A stretch of DNA of 64,000 bases from Paenibacillus hemerocallicola (GTDB lineage: Bacteria > Bacillota > Bacilli > Paenibacillales > NBRC-103111), in contig NZ_VDCQ01000017.1 of NCBI RefSeq assembly GCF_006265175.1, positions 62,001 to 126,000 on the forward strand. Direction: 5' to 3'. The notes below the pieces were generated by a model. That model saw only the letters and a list, made by a program, of their open reading frames with translations. It did no database searches and was not told the DNA's origin. The position numbers and the translations under genes were made by a program. Of the stretch, positions 61,972-64,000 are shown one piece after another. Position 1 is the stretch's first letter. Every line of letters begins with the position of its first letter.

Positions 61972-61995
61972 GTTATCTTAATGATTAAAATTATA
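61972..61995 (-). promoter_or_regulatory. Operator site 3 overlapping the -10 box of the transport operon
   Basis: A perfect TATAAT lies at 61990-61995 on the minus strand; the -35 is weak. A 23-bp AT-rich palindrome (arms 61972-61982 and 61984-61994, centre G at 61983; 8 of 11 positions pair, core TTAATGATTAA at 61978-61988) overlaps it and the transcription start. The core matches operator site 2 (TTAATCATTAA). Repression by the same regulator is the simplest reading. Confidence 0.65.
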
Positions 61996-62208
61996 GTCGA
62001 TCTTCGTTCCGTATGCATGTTAATCCATTGTAAATTTTTGTCGACTGACGTTGCGGCTTTCCGGCGGTTATTATGGCCGACTTGGGAAAGCTGGAGTAGG
62101 TTCGGTTTGCTAGGTTTGCTAGACCAAGTCGACTCAAGACATGTCCCGGGTGTTCCCACTAGACCTTTACTCGGCAGCATAGTGTAGCCCGGAAGAATTC
62201 GGGTTGCT

Positions 62209-62700
62209 AGTGCTCAAACGAGCGCTATTCATGCGCTTCAGGAGCTGATTTCGCGAAATAAGGTGTGCTTGAGCCTTATTTCTCCAGTGGGCCCAAAATC
62301 GCTCGCTTTCCCTCACCATTTCCGGGTATTTAGTGCTCAAACGAGCGTTATTCATGCGCTTCAGTAGCTGATTTCGCGAAATTAGGTGTGTTTGAGCCTT
62401 ATTTCTCCAGCGGGGCCCAAATCGCCCGCTTTCCATCACCATTTCCGGGTATTTAGTGCTCAAACGAGCGTTATTCATGCGCTTCAGTAGCTGATTTCGC
62501 GAAATAAGGTGTGTTTGAGCCTTATTTTTCCAGCGGGGCCCAAATCGCCCTCTTTCCCTCACTATTTCCGGGTATTTAGTGCTCGAACGAACACTATTCA
62601 TGCGCGGTAGGAGCTGATTTCGCGAAATAAGGTGTGTTTGAGCCTTATTTCCACCTTGGGACAAGATTCGGACGGTTTTTTCCACCACAATCGGATATAA
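62209..62700. repeat. 123-bp tandem repeat array, locus 2 (four units)
   Basis: Units start at 62209, 62332, 62455 and 62578, each exactly 123 bp, with a decayed fifth start at 62701. Each holds AGTGCTCAAACGAGCG(C/T)TATT (or a close variant), TTTCGCGAAATAAGGT and CCTTATTT. Units 2 and 3 are nearly identical. Within a unit AAATAAGG pairs with CCTTATTT and GCTCAAAC with GTTTGAGC. Because 123 is divisible by three, the minus strand stays open (62167-62760) as a 41-residue repeated peptide; I regard that as a by-product. Confidence 0.92.
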
Positions 62701-62767
62701 AGAGTTCAACGAGCACTGTTTGAGCGTAAAACCGGCATTGCGATGGGATGAATGAACCAACTTCTCT

Positions 62768-62864
62768 ATTAGTGAAGCTCAATTCACTAATCGCTTGCGT
62801 AATATGCGATTTCGGCGAATAGTGAACCAAATTTCATTGTTACTGAACCAAGTTCAGTAACAAT
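62768..62864. repeat. Hairpin repeats of the GTTCACTA family, locus 2
   Basis: ATTAGTGAA (62768-62776) pairs with TTCACTAAT (62783-62791). ATTGTTACTGAAC (62836-62848) pairs perfectly over 13 bp with GTTCAGTAACAAT (62852-62864) around a three-base loop. The same words continue to about 62950. Confidence 0.85.
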
Positions 62865-62952
62865 TACTTTAGGTTCTGTAGGATCACTACTCCTTCAATT
62901 GCCGGGAATCGGCCCCAATTAGCGCAATGAGGTTCACTAATAAGCAAATTCA

Positions 62953-63110
62953 GTTCACTATTCGTCAATTTGCGCAAGGTCAGAGCTCATTCGGTTCACT
63001 ATTCGTCAACTTGCGCAAGGTCAGAGCTCATTCGGTTCACTATTCGCCAACTTGCGCAAGGTCAGAGCTCAGTTCACTATTCGCCAACCGGTGCTAAGTC
63101 AGAGCTACTC
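62953..63110. repeat. 41-bp tandem repeat array
   Basis: Units start at 62953, 62994 and 63035 (period 41), with a shortened one at 63072. Each reads GTTCACTATTCG(T/C)CAA, then (T/C)TTGCGCAAGGTCAGAGCTC. TTGCGCAA is itself a palindrome. The first units are almost identical, so expansion was recent. Confidence 0.9.
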
Positions 63111-63313
63111 TGGCGTATCCGGAAATCAACTCGCAATACTCTGACTTAAAGTGATTGTCTAGTCCGCTAGGTCTGATAGCGGCGCGAATACGACCTCCGG
63201 TCCAATGCCATATGCCCGTCAACAATTGCAGTTCAGCGGTTCATTCATTTCGCCTACACATACGTGCCGCTGCCGCAAACGCGATTTCCACCTCCGTCAC
63301 GCAGCGCCGCAGC

Positions 63314-63355
63314 TCAAGTCAAGTCAAAGTCAAGTCAAAGTCAAGTCAAGTCAAG
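63314..63355. repeat. TCAAG pentamer repeat over the stop codon of the aldolase gene
   Basis: Eight near-tandem copies of TCAAG (two lengthened to TCAAAG) run from 63314 to 63355. On the minus strand they encode the last residues and the TGA (63346-63348) of the DapA-like gene. Slippage could change the C-terminus, though stops recur in the repeat. Confidence 0.8.
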
Positions 63356-64000
63356 CCGAGCGCACGCTGCGCCGCTCTCCACCAGATCGCCATCCCTTGG
63401 GCGGCGGAGGCGTTCATCCCTTTGGACTTGCGTGTAACCGTCTCCATAGGAATCCCCCGCATGTTTACCAAATGCTTGGCTGTGGCCGGATAGCCTTTGC
63501 CCAGCACAGCGTCCAAAAATACGAGCAGCTCGTGAGCGGCTTCCGCGGCTGCGGTATCCCCGTTCGTCTCGGCCCGCCAATAAGCGAGTACCGCATCGAC
63601 GGCGGCCGATCCGGTCGTAGCCATGATGCCTTGCGCGCCATCCAGCACCGACTCCCGCAAATACGACATGTTTGCCTGAAAGACCAAACTCCCGGTAGCG
63701 CTTTCAATTTTGGCGCGAATGCCTTCCGGCGTACAGGTCGTATCCTTGATCCCGACGATGCCGTGCTGCCGGGCAAGCCGGCCGTATACGTCGGAGGCGA
63801 CATGGCGCGGCGAAGCGAGCGGACATTCGTACAGGAAGACGGGCAGCGGCGACAGCTCCGCCAATCGGGCGAAGTAATGCTCCAGCCTGCTCTGGTCCTC
63901 GCCCATATGTCCCGGCGGGATGAGCACGATGCCGGATACTCCGGTCTCCGCCATGCGCGCCAGCTCCTCCTCGTGCTCCCCGGGGTCCTCGTGCACGTTG
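63346..64000 (-). CDS. Dihydrodipicolinate synthase/N-acetylneuraminate lyase family aldolase (5' end outside window)
   Basis: The last about 217 residues of a DapA/NanA-type TIM-barrel aldolase; the frame remains open to the window edge (…NVHEDPGEHEEELARMAETGVSGIVLIPPG). FLYECP carries the conserved tyrosine, GIKDTT the Schiff-base lysine, and a late LVFLDAVLGKGYPATAKHLVNMRGIP follows the family. The fold cleaves or makes 2-keto-3-deoxy acids such as sialic acid, KDG or dihydrodipicolinate. With a sialidase-like and a YhcH gene 40 kb away, a sugar-acid role is plausible. The stop lies inside a pentamer repeat. Confidence 0.85.
   Translation of the reverse strand, partial: NVHEDPGEHEEELARMAETGVSGIVLIPPGHMGEDQSRLEHYFARLAELSPLPVFLYECPLASPRHVASDVYGRLARQHGIVGIKDTTCTPEGIRAKIESATGSLVFQANMSYLRESVLDGAQGIMATTGSAAVDAVLAYWRAETNGDTAAAEAAHELLVFLDAVLGKGYPATAKHLVNMRGIPMETVTRKSKGMNASAAQGMAIWWRAAQRALGLT

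Larger units (their letters stand above)
61944..63345. other. 1.4-kb non-coding region with promoter and three repeat arrays
   Basis: From left to right it holds the promoter and operator of the long transport operon (61972-61995), a plain stretch (62000-62200) where I see nothing, a 123-bp array (62209-62700), GTTCACTA hairpins (62768-62950), a 41-bp array (62953-63110) and a plain stretch up to a pentamer repeat at 63314. The composition is far less GC-rich than the genes. Confidence 0.75.

Noticed and set aside
62167-62760. Minus-strand ORF of 197 codons with a 41-residue repeated peptide
   Set aside because: It is open because the DNA repeat period (123) is divisible by three. There is no ribosome site, the composition is unlike coding DNA here, and the related array at 34.3 kb has no matching reading frame. 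I treat it as repeat DNA.
62209-63110. Possible CRISPR array
   Set aside because: The repeats are 123 and 41 bp tandem units with no unique spacers between them, and no cas genes lie nearby.

Overview
The window is a GC-rich chromosomal stretch (roughly 58-60 % GC by eye) that reads like a Paenibacillaceae Firmicute of the Paenibacillus/Cohnella kind. This is an inference. It rests on strong AGGAGG ribosome binding sites with frequent TTG and GTG starts, many AraC, ROK and Gfo/Idh/MocA genes, lipoprotein sugar-binding proteins with permeases but no local ATPase, and a DUF5696-YIP1-NHL-permease cassette that I associate with this family. There are no rRNA, tRNA, transposase, phage or CRISPR genes.

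Layout. 0-8.6 kb: two AraC regulators, a Gfo/Idh/MocA-like protein lacking the usual EKP lysine, an MHYT-PAS histidine kinase, an SDR oxidoreductase and a GHL6-like glycosidase divergent from its AraC neighbour. 8.6-16.1 kb: housekeeping or accessory genes, namely SPFH+NfeD, an ABC exporter with a textbook Fur box in its leader, an MFS transporter, a small unknown protein, and overlapping nucleotidyltransferase and CYTH genes. 16.3-30.8 kb: minus-strand sugar catabolism genes. These are glucose-dehydrogenase-like, SIS isomerase and ROK regulator, then a nine-gene run of mutarotase-like, a tandem-duplicated deoxyhypusine-synthase-like protein, HAD phosphatase, large glycosidase-like protein, sialidase-like four-Asp-box protein, ThuA, Gfo/Idh, YhcH and Gfo/Idh. 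31.2-33.9 kb: a CehA/McbA-type PHP metallohydrolase with a 46-residue His-rich tail. 34.8-36.1 kb: a small plus-strand operon (DUF3052-like, SRPBCC, ArsR). 36.2-61.9 kb: 21 consecutive minus-strand genes. From the promoter end these are a giant membrane-anchored solute-binding protein, two permeases, NHL/TPR protein, YIP1, DUF5696, two more permeases, two lipoprotein binding proteins, Gfo/Idh, two histidine phosphatases, a propeller-toroid protein, PhyH oxygenase, two metallophosphoesterases, an EEP phosphatase, an IolE-like isomerase, a polysaccharide deacetylase-like protein and a third histidine phosphatase. 63.3-64 kb: the 3' part of a DapA/NanA-family aldolase.

How it fits together. Three AT-rich palindromes of one type (27.31, 30.93 and 61.98 kb) sit in front of the dehydrogenase unit, the mutarotase/glycosidase unit and the 26-kb transport unit. 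Two of them abut or overlap a perfect TATAAT. I infer one repressor, most simply the ROK protein encoded between the first two sites. The joint theme is uptake and breakdown of an unusual glycoside, with many cytoplasmic phosphoester hydrolases (three histidine phosphatases, two calcineurin-type, one EEP, one HAD, one PHP). That suggests a phosphorylated or phosphodiester-linked sugar or polyol substrate. The substrate itself cannot be read from sequence.

The least explained DNA is non-coding. Two arrays with an identical 123-bp period (34.3 and 62.2 kb), each next to a cluster of GTTCACTA-type hairpin repeats, bracket the 34.8-62 kb block. Their short hairpin arms differ between loci yet stay complementary.
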